NCBI GenBank assembly: GCA_036250225.1
Contig: JAPZLL010000004.1
Span: 1,054,001 to 1,118,000, forward strand
Source: Cercophora sp. LCS_1
Lineage: Eukaryota; Ascomycota; Sordariomycetes; Sordariales; Lasiosphaeriaceae
Reading direction: 5' to 3'
DNA length: 64,000 nucleotides
Positions 1 to 10,805 of this stretch are shown here, in pieces (the first letter of the stretch is position 1; the number at the start of each line of letters is the position of its first letter). A model generated the notes under the pieces. It did not search any database. It had not been told where the DNA came from and saw nothing but the letters and a program-made list of their open reading frames with translations. The position numbers were made by a program, and so were the translations under genes.

Positions 1-661
1 CCGCGCCCACAAACAACCCTGGCCTGTCGATATATCTGTGTGCCTTTGGAATGTCACTTCCATCAAACTTTGAAATTGTTAACGTGTTGTTTTTAAAATC
101 GAATGCGTATTTGGAATTCCACATACCCCCATTTATTAACTATTGATGCCTTTTTAAAATGGATAGAGGCCAAAAGGTAGTAATTTTTGGCTTCAGTTGC
201 ACTACTGGAGGCTAGGGCTGTATGTGGGCGCGGTGTGTCAAAACAAAAATGGGGTGTGCGAAAAATAGAGCTCTCAATCAGCAGACAGACGCGCCACAGG
301 AAGGAAACAAATCATCAAATGGCAATACCACAAGATTATTAGTCCGTATCCGCGCGCACCGAGGTAATCACAAAAAACGGTGGATCTCCATCTGCGGTGT
401 TAAAAGTCTCGGCGCATCAGTTCGTCCGGGTAAGCCGACAATTGGTCGGCATTCCACGAAAGGATGACACTAGCAATCGGGGAGTCGAATCGTTCCGGGC
501 CCGGCTCCGTACCGCGCGGGGCGGAACGCCACCCCACAACCAGACAAACTGATTCCGAAACGTCCGTGGAATAAGACTCCGAGGATTTGTCTCCGGGCTG
601 CACAAAGACAAAGAGCGAAACGAAACCGCATATCTCATTTCGTCAGTCACTTCTAACAAAA
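1..661. other. Left-edge non-coding stretch
   Basis: I see no supported gene here. Short open frames on both strands overlap one another and show no conserved motif or splice structure. The last part presumably holds the promoter and 5-prime UTR of the gene starting at 662. Confidence 0.4.
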
Positions 662-1267
662 ATGTCTCAACCGTCATCATCATCATCAACAACAACAACA
701 ACAGCGAACGCATCACCAAACGGACAATTCGACCTTGCCAACCATCCAAAAACAAACACCATGAGCGAAAAACGAAAACTCGGACCATTGGAGGTAGACT
801 CGGGACAGGAAGGGAAACCAAGCGACAAAGAAAAAGAAAAAGAGACGAACCCAGACCCCACCACAAAATCCAGCAGTGCCAACGACTACCGCGATCTACC
901 CGACAACTTCGATATCAGCAACCTAGGCCTCTTTCTCCTCCCCGGTATCCCGCGGGGCCGACTCCCCAAACTGCCTTGGTTTTCCGAATGCCCCAGCCAA
1001 CTCTTTGGGACATCTCGGAAACGATCCTCCCCATCGCCTCTCCCCCCGCGGCGCAACTCGAGCTCGTCCATCGATCGCAAGATCGAGGAACTCCCCACCG
1101 ATTCTGAGTCCGAGACGCCCCTGGAAGAAAAGCCAGCAGCAAAACCGGCAAAGACGAAATCGCCACAGGAGGAAAAACAAGACCGCGGACGGAAGCGGCA
1201 ACGATTCTGTTTTAACCCGTGTCGGAAGCCTGAAGAACGAAATAACGACAACACGAAGAGCCCATAA
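662..1267 (+). CDS. Hypothetical disordered protein
   Basis: I do not recognise this 201-residue protein. The frame stays open upstream to 587, but the first ATG is at 662, so I start there. The N-terminus is a Ser/Thr/Asn homopolymer run (residues 4-17). The middle (about 85-125) is more ordered and hydrophobic, with LGLFLLPGIPRGRLPKLPW. The C-terminal third is Ser/Pro/Lys/Arg/Glu-rich and ends in basic clusters (RGRKRQR), which could act as a nuclear localisation signal. No enzyme motif is visible. It could also be a chance ORF, although its composition is consistent over 200 codons. It converges with the surface-protein gene at 1636. Confidence 0.4.
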   Translation: MSQPSSSSSTTTTTANASPNGQFDLANHPKTNTMSEKRKLGPLEVDSGQEGKPSDKEKEKETNPDPTTKSSSANDYRDLPDNFDISNLGLFLLPGIPRGRLPKLPWFSECPSQLFGTSRKRSSPSPLPPRRNSSSSIDRKIEELPTDSESETPLEEKPAAKPAKTKSPQEEKQDRGRKRQRFCFNPCRKPEERNNDNTKSP

Positions 1268-1635
1268 GGCGCAAACGGGAAGATAGGAGGCACAACGACA
1301 ACATTGCGAGTCTCTGAGGTGAGACATTTGTAGGAACTCGGATTGGCTGGGGGCTAAATATTGTCGGGGTGTTCCTTGGTTGACTCTCAACAAATCGAAT
1401 TGCATGGGCTGTTCCGAATGACATAATATTACGCGTATTTGTTTCCGCGCCATGCGATGCATCACAATCACAGAGGAGCCTCACATAGCAGGCATCAGCA
1501 TTTCGTTTCATTACTGTGTAAAAGATAGCGCCAACAAAACACAACCATTGCATCCTTCCCGCCTGCATTCCCGCTTTCCACATCTCCAAACCCTATCCCA
1601 GTTACATTACGCAAAAACATTATACGGGGTTCTCA
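1268..1635. other. Convergent intergenic gap
   Basis: This is the space between two convergent genes. It probably holds their 3-prime UTRs and terminators. I see no conserved element. Confidence 0.4.
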
Positions 1636-2232
1636 TCAAACCATCAGCGCAGCCGCCATCAGACCAGCCATCACGACCGCCGCACCCGCCGCCTTGGCGG
1701 GAACATTGCCCGCGGCTCCGCTCTGGTTGTTGTTGTTGTTATTATTCCCACTTCCGCTAGGCGAATTCGTCGGACCGCTTCCGGCGGCGGTGCCGGTGCC
1801 GGTGCCGGTGCCAGAGCCGGTGGGCGCAACAGTGGTAGTCCTCCGGATGCAGTCATCATCAAGCGGATCGTCGCAGTCGTCATCGTCGTCGCGACCCGTG
1901 GGGCGGACCGAGATGGTGGCGACGACGCCGTTGCTAGTGGTCACGTAGTAGCAGTCGTCGTCGACTTTGCCGTCGTCGTCCAGGCAGATGAGGGTCGGCC
2001 CGCCGGTGACGGTGGGCGCGGGGGTGGTGGCGCCACCTTCCGTGAAAGTCGCAGCGGGAGCGGTAGCCGTGCCGCCAGCACCCGAGGTCAGGGTTGCGAG
2101 AGGGGCGGTGGTGGTGGTGGTGGTGCAGTCATCGTCGCCGGGGCCGTCGCAGGTGTCGACGTCGTCGTCCCGTTGGGGAGCGGCGGCGACGTAGGCGCCG
2201 AGTGTGAGGAGGACAATGGAGGTGAGCTTCAT
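1636..2232 (-). CDS. Predicted GPI-anchored Thr/Asp-rich cell-surface protein
   Basis: The 198-residue protein begins with a clear signal peptide (MKLTSIVLLTLGAYVAAAP) and ends in a hydrophobic stretch with small residues (AAGAAVVMAGLMAAALMV), the layout of a GPI-anchored wall or membrane protein. The mature part is low-complexity: Asp runs (DGPGDDD, DDDDDCDDPLDDD), Thr runs, a GTGTGTGT segment and an Asn run. Four Cys fall in or near the acidic segments (about residues 29, 36, 83, 94) with more near 119 and 127. The start is the first ATG before the signal peptide. No catalytic domain is seen. Thr/Ser density suggests heavy O-glycosylation. Function is unknown; similar proteins are common in ascomycete walls. 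Confidence 0.75.
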   Translation of the reverse strand: MKLTSIVLLTLGAYVAAAPQRDDDVDTCDGPGDDDCTTTTTTAPLATLTSGAGGTATAPAATFTEGGATTPAPTVTGGPTLICLDDDGKVDDDCYYVTTSNGVVATISVRPTGRDDDDDCDDPLDDDCIRRTTTVAPTGSGTGTGTGTAAGSGPTNSPSGSGNNNNNNNQSGAAGNVPAKAAGAAVVMAGLMAAALMV

Positions 2233-3162
2233 TCTGGTTGTTGTTGACGTGTTGAGGATGTGAGGAGATGTATCAGCGAGTGTGTGATAGAACGCAGTGG
2301 TAATGTTGAGATTCGGGTGAACGCCAGGGACATCCGATAGTTCTTATAAAACAGGTTTCGCTCGACTCCGATGCTGTGGTGGTCCGCCATGCGAGGATCC
2401 AAATTTCCAACGCCACCAGACCCGTGCGGGCTGATGCCAAGGCGTGACAAGACCGCCGACAAGGAAAGTCGTGGCGGCGATTGTGGTGCTTCGTCTAAAC
2501 ACGGCGTGGCTGAAGGAGTGCTCCAGCGCTGTTGGGTCTGCAGCCAAGCCCAAGCCCCGGTGTGTTGCGAAGCCGCCCCGCAGCAGTTGGCTGGAAGCGG
2601 GCAGGATCGCTTTTCACCGCACCAAGCTGACGTAGGCGTTTGGCGGCGGTGTCTGTGTGCCCGTTCCTGGTTGGCCGGCCAAATGTTTTTGACCAGTAAT
2701 GGTTTGGGTTCCACGGGTTCCAAGCCTGGCAAGAAGCCACGAGGGCTTTGGGTTGTGGTTTTGGGCAGGTCGTTTCGACTTGTCGTTAGAAACGCCAAGA
2801 CACGGGACTTGTTCAGCTCAAAATACGAGACGATTTAGTCCACGACTTAGTCGGTTTTTGGGAGGTTTTCCCCAGGATCGGGTGCGGCGGCTGCATGGCC
2901 GCGCGGCAGTCGACAGGTATGGGCAGGGGTGAGACTCTGTAGGGTCGCACTGCCGAACCTGCATTGACCTTTTGTCGGTTGGAGACGACCCCCCGGAGAC
3001 CAAGGAGCTAACCTCGGTCATCGCCAATGGTCAAGCTTAGTGTAAATGGCGACCTAGCACCATCCACAGCGGCTGCCAGAGGACCATAATCGCGCCAAAG
3101 GTTGCCCCAGCTGCTGCTGCTGCGCCATTACTCCCAACGTCAACGCCTGAAGCAGAGTACTG
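2233..3162. other. Intergenic stretch, no supported gene
   Basis: This separates the 5-prime end of the surface-protein gene from the 3-prime end of the decayed gene at 3163. Overlapping open frames occur on both strands (for example 2371-2838 plus and 2229-2798 minus). None has a recognisable domain or consistent composition, so I treat them as chance ORFs. Confidence 0.4.
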
Positions 3163-5959
3163 TTAGCCAATCATTGACTTGAGATAACCCATCTGAGGGG
3201 GCTGCTCACTATGGTTCCTAGCCACCTTTGCAAAGGTGTATCCACCAAGAACGTCCCAGGCTATCGTCATGCTCCATGTCCCGAGGAACAACGCAGCTCT
3301 CGCCTTGAAACTTCTCGCTGATTCACGGCGAGGTTCGTAATAAGCCAGCAAGTAAAAGTGTGAACACGTGTCGACGAAAAGCGGAGCACCAGCGGCAACA
3401 GCAGCCACTCGCAAACCGGCGGCTGCAGCACCTGTTGTCTGTTAGCAACCTTGCCGATGATTTGAAGTGGGAACTGACCAGATATTCCCGGAGATATGAT
3501 GCTCATCACAGCTTCCAGTGCAATGATTGTTCTCGTCAATGATGGAATCACCAGGACACAAACGAGAGCCAACAAGTTGACCCCCTGGCCACACCGGTCA
3601 AGGTACTCATTTAGTCTCCGGCTTTGAAAGGCAACGTCTATGACCACAAACGGGGCAGCCATAATCGCGCCCACTGCCAGGCCACATCTTATCCACGTAC
3701 TGACATTGGACAGACTCCCAGCGAAGTCCCCTTGTCCCGGTCCCGCCCGCAGTGCCAGAGCAGCAGCAAGCCCGGCAACCGCGCCCATGAGCATAATCAT
3801 GCTGCTAATGATGAGAGTGTCTCGCACAATCCGGAAGCCACTCGAAGTTTGATCTATCACCGTCGCCGGAGCACGGGCTTCAGACTTCAGTGTAGACCAT
3901 GAGAATTTTAGTAAAGCGCCTGACGCCGAGGTGGCGCCGATTTCGGAGATGTGATCCTCTCTGAGTCGCGACCTCGAGGCCACTGCCTTCCCTGCAGCTC
4001 TACCGGAGAATATTCCCGTTTTCTCCTGTCCAGACCCCAAAGCATCCGGAAAAGGGGGTGGTTTGTTGCTCACCCGCTCGTAGGCCCGCCGAAGCTCTCC
4101 AAATATGGGTTTCTTGGCTTCCCAGGCCGCAGGCTCGCTCGAGAGGATTCGTCTCAGGTCGTTTCCATGTTCCAAAAGTACTTCTCCCAATCCTCCTTTT
4201 TCTTCTCGAAACTCTTTGTTCTGTCTCTGGGCCTCCTGGAGAGCACGGGCGAGATGATCGGTCCTCTCAGAAGCTTCCAGCACTGAGGAAGACAGAACTT
4301 CACGTTCAAAGTTTGGCCGATCGATATCTTCACCTTTGGCCTTGATGAACTCCAGCCAGCACCGCAGTGGGGGGGGGGGGCGATATCTACTGTCATGATA
4401 GATTGCTGGGAAAGAATTTCCTCTCTCAATGAACGAAATGGCGAGACGTAGGCCTGATTGCCCGAGATCGCCTTCACCATGCCCACAAGACAGCCTGAGC
4501 TGTCGACAATCCAAGACCCAGAATCGCCCTTTTGTAGCCCTGAATGGGCGAAGATGACTGTCCAGACTTCTTCGGTGGCTCTGCCATGCATCGAAAGAAA
4601 GGAAGGGCTGGAGAGAAGGGTACCCCAACATGGCGGAGTCCGTCCGGACAAAGCACGTACAGCGCGGCGAGAGGGGGATTGGACGAAATCCTTGACGTAG
4701 ACATAGTGTCCCTGATCAGGCATCGTCTGGAGATCCCCTAACGACCCGCCCGTGAAAAAGTTTGGGAAGCTGTTTGCGGAGGAAACTGGTATCAGACGCC
4801 AGTCGCTACCTCGGAATCCTGTTTCGCCGTCCCGTACACTGAACGGTGGCGAGGGCGAATGAGGCGCACCGATGACCTCCTTACTGGATACAGCCTGCGG
4901 CGGGTCGGAAAGTGGCTGAAAGTCCAGAAGCAACGGCGGTTCAACATCTTGGTCGTATTCCTCTGGAACGATGGTGCTTTCCCCAGGGGAGCTCTCCGAG
5001 TCGGTGTTGCGCCGAGCATTGGTGCCGGGAACGTGGTCAGTTGAGATTGCGAACAATGCGCCATCCACTTCCACAAGACCTCCGATGGTAGAATCCCACA
5101 TAACACCATCGTGACGTGTTGTGCGAAGAGTCCTCCCGCACAATGTAGGTCCGAAGGGGCTCAACTCGGTCGCGTACGACTCATCAACGATCCTCTAGGA
5201 TGGATCGATCAGCGTCCTGTCGTAGGAAAGGCGAAGGGGTGAGTATAATCGACGAATCTCGGATCGGGACATGACCTTGTGAAATTCAAGGATGTCGTCA
5301 TCGCTTTTCAGCCCCCTGACGCAGATGCTGCGGCCTTCCTCAGCTTCAACCCCGGTGGAAGTCTGCGGTTGTTTCTTCAAGACGACGAGGAGGAAGACCA
5401 GGTTGTTCATGCTGTTCTTCGGGCCAAACCACTCCCTACACCCCACGTCATACTTCCTTTGAAAATCTCTCAGTTTCTGCTGCTCTTCGGGTGAGAAATC
5501 AGCCATGTGATCTGCCATGAGTCTCAATGATGACGCAAGCACCAGAGTTCGAAGTCTCTGTTGAACAGTCAACCTCAAGTCGACAGGCAGGCCGCTGGCT
5601 TCTGTTTGTGTCTCTGATGGTTGTAGTTCTGGTTGTGGCTCATGGTGCGTTGTCGTCCTCACTCGAGGTCCAGTGCCTTGCGGTGCTTGAACAGTAGATA
5701 CTCCAGGCGTGTTGTTTCCGTTGACTACAGGGTCTGCAACCAACCCGGGAGCCTGGGCGTGGTTTGAAGCCGCCACATGGAGAGTTGGCCGCCGAAATCG
5801 GGGTGGTCGAACGCGCTGGCGCTGGGGACGCAATCGGGAAATTTCCCGCCAAAAGGTCGACAGACTTTCAAGCGTTGGTTTTTTCTCCCCCAATTTGTTC
5901 GAAAGGCTGCTCACATCAGCTGGCTTGATGGATTGCCGAAGTGCAGCCTGCGTCGCCAT
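3163..5959 (-). pseudogene. Decayed gene: trypsin-like domain, coiled coil, multi-span membrane protein
   Basis: The gene starts at ATG 5959 and encodes an N-terminal region of 254 residues, then an in-frame TAG (5195-5197). The same frame continues without interruption into a domain resembling a chymotrypsin-fold peptidase: GGLVEVDGALFAISTDHV carries a candidate His and GDSGSWIVD the Ser motif. At a run of 12 C on the coding strand (plus-strand G 4369-4380) the frame must shift to continue into a coiled coil (LARALQEAQRQNKEFREEK) and at least three hydrophobic segments (SSMIMLMGAVAGLAAALAL, LAVGAIMAAPFVVIDVAF and one beginning VNLLALVCVLVIPSL). A good intron (3432-3478, with GCTAAC branch site) joins the last exon, ending at 3163. 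The intact splice site and long open segments suggest recent decay. The TAG sits at a possible splice acceptor, but I see no canonical donor. A sequencing error in the homopolymer is possible. Confidence 0.6.
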
Positions 5960-6422
5960 CGCTCATTTAAGACGCGTCTGCCTGTTGCGCTGCAATGCAA
6001 ACCGAGTCGGGAAAGACGCATGAGATGTCGCTTTCACATGGGAAGAAGTTGCATTCCTGTCCCGGTTTCAGTCGGTAGCAGAAGTGAGAGGATACGTTGA
6101 GCAGCAAGCCATGTGGTTTCCGTATGAAAACTTCAAAGACGCGAAAAGATGGCGAAACGAAACCCCTGCTCCTTGCATTCGGAGAACCGTCACAGCGCGT
6201 CGCGCGAAAAGAAAACCAAATTGTTAGAGAGCGCTAGTCCTTTACCAGTCAGGCGCCGATATCCCTGCTGGTTTCCCCGCCCCCGACAACAACTTGCATT
6301 TGCGGCTGAAAACCGCCAGGACAAATTGGGGATGGTGAGAGCCTTGCTGGATAAACAATATCCGACAACAACGGCACGAAAGAAGAGCAGGTCCACGGCC
6401 CGACGCAAAGCTCGAATCGAAA
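5960..6422. promoter_or_regulatory. Shared upstream region of two divergent decayed genes
   Basis: These 463 bp lie between the start codons of two genes pointing away from each other, so they presumably held a bidirectional promoter. I see no clear TATA box or repeated operator. Short ORFs such as 6149-6463 are not convincing. Confidence 0.35.
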
Positions 6423-7613
6423 ATGTCGTTGCCTTCGCGCTTTCGTGGAGAGCTCAGCGATGAGACAAGGACAGAGATCCTCAAGGCCTTTGGCGCCAAC
6501 GGCATCATCAACAATGAGGTGATGAAAACCATACTTCGAACATTTTCGGGGCGAGACCTTGTCGTCGACCATCTTGACTCCTCCTCCAATCCAGCAACAT
6601 GAAGACCTTATCCGGGTCTTTACCCTTCTGAAGTCGAACGCCGGGCAACCGAAGGCAGCGCTTTCGAATTTGCAACCAGGAAGCAGCTCCGACGCACTCG
6701 ACCTTGCCATGCGCGGCATGTTGATGACAGCGTGCAGGACTCCGGGCACCTTCGGTGGCGATATCTTTAATCCAGTGTGGAAAGCACAAGAAAGCCCAGT
6801 GCAGTTTCTGAGTCGTGTTTATCCGGTCTGGCCAATACCAGGCACCGGTCGTGAGTCCACGCCAATCTCGGAGTACAAGTTCTCGGCGCGGTGGTTGGTC
6901 ACTGACACGCGCGTCGACATTCGCTACACCAGCCGGCTGACTGACCACATGGAACTCTTAAAGGGCGCGAGCTGGAAGGTATTGTGTGTCTTCAGGTACC
7001 CGTGCTACCTCAGAATGTGCCTGGAACGGTTGAAGAAAGACAGACCGACCCTCGATCATAGCGTTGAGGCGTCACTGGCATTGTAAGCATCGTCGCAGCG
7101 CAGTCAACTCCACAGCTGACACCTACCTAGGGGATGTCATCCGCCTGGCCTTCTGATGGAAACTCTCAACAGCTACAACCTAATTTTCCCGCCTCATGAC
7201 CGAGATCTCTCGGAGCGAGCCCTGAGCGAGGCAGAAACCCACGACAAAGAGTTTTTGAACCCCTTCTCAGTGCCCCATGAAGGGCCGCGGGATTTGAGAC
7301 CGCCAGAGACTATCGGCGACTTATATGAGAGGTTTCCGCATTGGGGGGACAGATTGGATGTTATCTGGAAGGAGATTGAGAATCCGACGCCAATCGGGTA
7401 CCCGTGTGGACAGAACGATGGGCCGAAAAGCACACAAGCCCTCGGTGGACAACATGATGGGTTCTTCTCGGATTGGTTGTGGCCGTCTTCTTCGGTGCCG
7501 CAGCCACTGGTATTGGGGCGGTGCAGACGTGGATTTCGTGGTGTTCATGGAGGGATGACCCGACCGTGTGGGGATGTCAATACAAGCCTGCTGCCACGTC
7601 TGCCCCACCGTGA
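6423..7613 (+). pseudogene. Decayed single-pass membrane protein gene
   Basis: ATG 6423 opens a frame (MSLPSRFRGELSDETR...) that stops at 6600-6602, while the next frame (from about 6590) carries a coherent continuation (QHEDLIRVFTLLKSN). This needs a frameshift or an intron I cannot place with confidence. A good intron (7083-7130, GTAAGC donor, GCTGAC branch site, CTAG acceptor) joins a second exon. Near GGG 7396-7398 the frame shifts by one. The continuing frame then has an in-frame TGA (7455-7457) where the context suggests an ancestral Trp. Beyond it lies a membrane segment (VLLGLVVAVFFGAAATG) followed by QTWISWCSWRDDP and a stop at 7611. The layout, a globular part followed by a C-terminal membrane anchor, resembles uncharacterised fungal membrane proteins. 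I cannot name the family. Confidence 0.55.
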
Positions 7614-7974
7614 GATGATCAAGAATGAGCATGTCATTGGCAGGACGTTCGTGGATGGAAGAGAGAAATGTAGCTGATATTTGTGTCGATGTCGATCGGA
7701 CGTGAACGGAGCAAACTTTTGTTCGGTGGATCCAAGGAGTGGGTTTCTCTGTTGGATGCAACCGTGGACATTATGTCGTCATCCAACTTGCCGCAGGGCT
7801 TAGGGCGGGAAGGTGCTCTCCCTTCAAACAACTCATGTGACATAGAATGCTCTTGCCAACTACGTCTGGACTTTCCACGAGAGCGCAGTCATTTTTATTG
7901 GGCAAGCGTTGAATCAATTGATGCGTCCAGCTTCATCAAGCTTCCACACCAAACCAAAACCCAGAATCCCACCC
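7614..7974. other. Convergent intergenic gap
   Basis: This lies between the 3-prime ends of the decayed membrane gene and the FAD oxidase. It probably contains terminator signals only. No gene is seen. Confidence 0.4.
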
Positions 7975-10154
7975 TCAACCCCCGACCCGACATAGCCTCC
8001 CATTCTGCGACCCCGGATACCCATCCTCACTCTTCACCTCCCACCCCTCACTCCCAACCGTCGTCTGCGCCCAAAACACCCCCCACGGATCCCACTTCCT
8101 CTTCATCTCCAACAACCGCCCATAATTTGCCCCAAAGAAACTCTGCTGCCACCCCTTCTCCATCGGATCGCCCTCATTCATATAACTCCCCGCCCCCGGC
8201 GTCACCTCCCTCCACGCATCGGTATAAATCTGCACCCTCTTATCTCTCTCCCTCGCCTCCTTAGCCGAGATACCTACCGGCTGCGTCTCCATATAACTCC
8301 CGTGCAGGACCGTCTTTCGCCTGCAAACACATTAGCACCAACACCAACTCTGGGATGAAAAGAAAAGAAACCCACCAAGCAGGATTCACAGCACTCTCCC
8401 ACCCCTCCTTCTCCTTGGCAGAATACGCAATCCCGTGGAATGTGTACCCACCTTCCTCCACACCGCGTTGGATTGTTGCCCATGTCTTCTCCCAGAGGGC
8501 GTCGTCTTCCCAGTTTTCAGCCGGGAACAGCCGCGACCGGTAGCGTGTGTTGACAGGGCTGTCGCCGCCTCCTGTTCTGCGCGCTGTCTTGCCAGTGGAC
8601 GGAGGACGGTCTGGGATGCGGGGCATGGTGAGGTTGATGCCGACTGACTGGAGGGTTGTGTATAACGGGGCCATGAGTGCCGTCATTGCGGAGCCGGAGA
8701 TATCTGGGACGGAGTGGGAGTGGGTGAAGGAGAAGGAGGAGTTGCCGTGGGAATAGATGTAGCTATAGCAGTAGCCGCCGAGGGCTTGAATGCGGGGGCA
8801 GAAGCGGTAGGTGTGTTTAACACCGGTCCAGAAGGTGGTAAGGTTGGTTAGAGTTCCTGGGGAGGTTCGCCGGGGCGGACGAGGGATGGTAGCATTTGGG
8901 AAGGGGGATGTGGCGTTTGGGAACGGGATGGTGGTGTTTGTACCGTTGAACGATGGGAAGCCGCCTGGGAAGCCACCTGGGGCACCGCCAGGCCGGCCTG
9001 GAGCTGGACCCGTGGAGTTGCGCGCGTTGGGATCAACGGAGAAGCCGACCGAGACCGAGGTCGATCTGATCGGGGGATAGGCGCGCACCACCACAGATGT
9101 TATGACGCCAAATGTGCCTGGTCTTTGTAAGTCTTGGTGCCCGGGAGACACGGGTGCTACTCACTTGGACCACCGCCTCTGAGAGCCCACCACAGATCTG
9201 CATTAGTCTCTGGATCAGTCGTCAGGAATCTTCCATCGGCTGTGACGACGTTGATGGAAAGAGCCTGGTCAGATCCAAGCCCCAGCTTCGATGTCAGACC
9301 GCCATGGCCTCCTGCCGAGAACCACCCGCCGACCATCCCGACGGTGCTCCCACCAGGAGAAAGCACGGTGATGTTATGGTCAGCCGCGTGGTTGGACATC
9401 TCCCAGCTTTCCATCCCCGCTCCAACACGGACCGCCATCCCGCTGTACCCGTGGGCGGTGTAGTTGGCGATGAACTCAAAGTCCTTGAGCCTATGGACCC
9501 AGATGCTCAACGAGCCGGCACCAGTCGAGCGACCACCGAAATCATGGCCAGTATTTCTTGCCCGAGTTAGCCCCCAGAGTCCGCAAGTCTTTCTTTTAGG
9601 AAACCTTACTTGATCACCAGCCTGACATTCTTGTTCCTAGCAAAGTTGATGGCGGCTTGGATGTGCTTGACGGTAGTGGCATTGACAACATACTCCGGGA
9701 ACCCGCCCCTCGTGCAGTTACCCTTCGCGTTGGGAGCAGCTGTGCATGTACTTCCCTGCGGCCACTGGGTCAAGACAACGAGAGGATCCTCGATCCAAAA
9801 GTTGGTGCGCCCGGCTTGCTGCATCAGCCACCGGCATCTGGCCGCGTCATAGTGCTCGCCTTGGTAGCAGACAGCGGCTGGGGGATTTGGTCGAAGAAGC
9901 GATCCACCAAGGGAGCTGTTCAGCTGTTTCCATTCTTCGTCAGAGGGCCAGTCTTTGCTGTCTGGCCATGCTCGACATGGTGTTGTTTCTTTGCTTGGTT
10001 GTGGTTGGGAAATGCCACCAAAGCCGAGGAATGACAAGTCCTTAACATCGGCGTCTGTCAGCTGGGTAGACTCGAAGGGAAAGCCTGCCTGAGCGGAGAC
10101 ACCCAAAAACAAGCTGAAAAGGCAAATGGAGAGAGCAGATCGTCGAAGCTTCAT
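7975..10154 (-). CDS. Secreted FAD-linked oxidoreductase (BBE-type)
   Basis: Four exons (9610-10154, 9165-9556, 8376-9117, 7975-8320) give a 674-residue protein. Introns are 47 to 55 nt with canonical ends, and frames join exactly. The first ATG precedes a signal peptide (LRRSALSICLFSLFLGVSAQAG). The PCMH-type FAD domain covers roughly residues 130-330. NTGHDFGGRSTG carries the His that typically binds FAD covalently, followed by SPGGSTVGMVGGWFSAGGHG and ALRGGGPSTFGVITSV. A Gly/Pro/Asn-rich insert follows (about 355-400). The C-terminal BBE motif is PGAGSYMNEGD, then FGANYGRLLEMKRKWDP. Such flavoenzymes oxidise sugars, alkaloids or secondary metabolites using O2. The substrate cannot be read from the sequence, and no biosynthetic core gene lies nearby. 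Confidence 0.9.
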
Positions 10155-10447
10155 CTTGCTATCAGCTCGCAATGCGGAGCGGTTTCACTACCTATCCAGA
10201 CCCGGGAATCGGGGTCTTAGTTCGATGCTTATACATGCCTCGCACTCTACTTTTAGGACCATTTGCGGGGGTGGATGAGGATCTACCGCGGGACGGAAGG
10301 CAAGGCATGCGCGTTTCTCGGGAAAAAGCCACATCATTCATCTGCACTGCATCTGTGCCGCCGCTGACATGGCTAAATCACTGAGGGAAAAAAGACAAAA
10401 TCTTCCCAGAATGCCGGATGATGCTTACTTACTTGGAGATGCTGCAG
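10155..10447. promoter_or_regulatory. Upstream region of the FAD oxidase
   Basis: This is promoter space of the minus-strand FAD oxidase, bounded on the far side by the A-rich tract of the SINE-like element. No other signal is evident. Confidence 0.35.
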
Positions 10448-10805
10448 GTGAAAGGGAAAAAGAAAGAAAGAAAGAAAAAAAAGAAAAAAAAAAATGACAC
10501 TGGGTTTATGTAACTTGGCCCCTGTTGCGCGTTGATTGGCGATAGTACTCCAACCCCGCATGTGCACTGCTACTGACGTAACCGGCCCCTGTTGCGCGTT
10601 GATTGGCGATGGTTACAGGAAAGTATAGGTAGATACTCCGCAGGTGCGAAGCCTCCATCAGACGTATCATCCAACCCCGCATGTGCGCTGGCTACATAAA
10701 CCCGTCCGGTCCGGGGATCGAACGTGTCACCTACCGCCCGTGAAGGTGGCAGGTCAACAACATCCCCAGCGCTGGTACCGCTGAGCTATACCAGTGTGGG
10801 TCCTC
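10448..10805 (-). mobile_element. tRNA-derived SINE-like element
   Basis: On the minus strand a tRNA-like head contains an A box TAGCTCAGCGG (10778-10788) and a perfect B box GTTCGATCC (10715-10723), the internal promoter of RNA polymerase III. It does not fold as a working tRNA: the T stem and acceptor stem do not pair. A body of about 200 nt with internal duplications follows, then a T-rich tail (plus-strand A-rich 10451-10494). Head, body and tail together are the layout of a SINE. I see no second copy in this window and no clear target-site duplication. Confidence 0.5.
10517..10610. repeat. 27-bp direct repeat pair
   Basis: An identical 27-nt sequence beginning GGCCCCTGTTGCGCGTTG occurs at 10517-10543 and 10584-10610. 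A companion repeat beginning CCAACCCCGCATGTGC occurs at 10550-10573 and again at 10671-10695. The order is the same in both copies, so the body of the SINE-like element looks like an internal duplication. Confidence 0.85.

Noticed and set aside
2229..2838. Overlapping ORFs upstream of the surface-protein gene
   Set aside because: Both strands are equally open in GC-rich sequence, with no motif or splice structure.
10698..10800. A functional tRNA gene on the minus strand
   Set aside because: A and B boxes are present, but the T stem and acceptor stem do not pair and the D-arm is irregular. It fits a tRNA-derived SINE head better.
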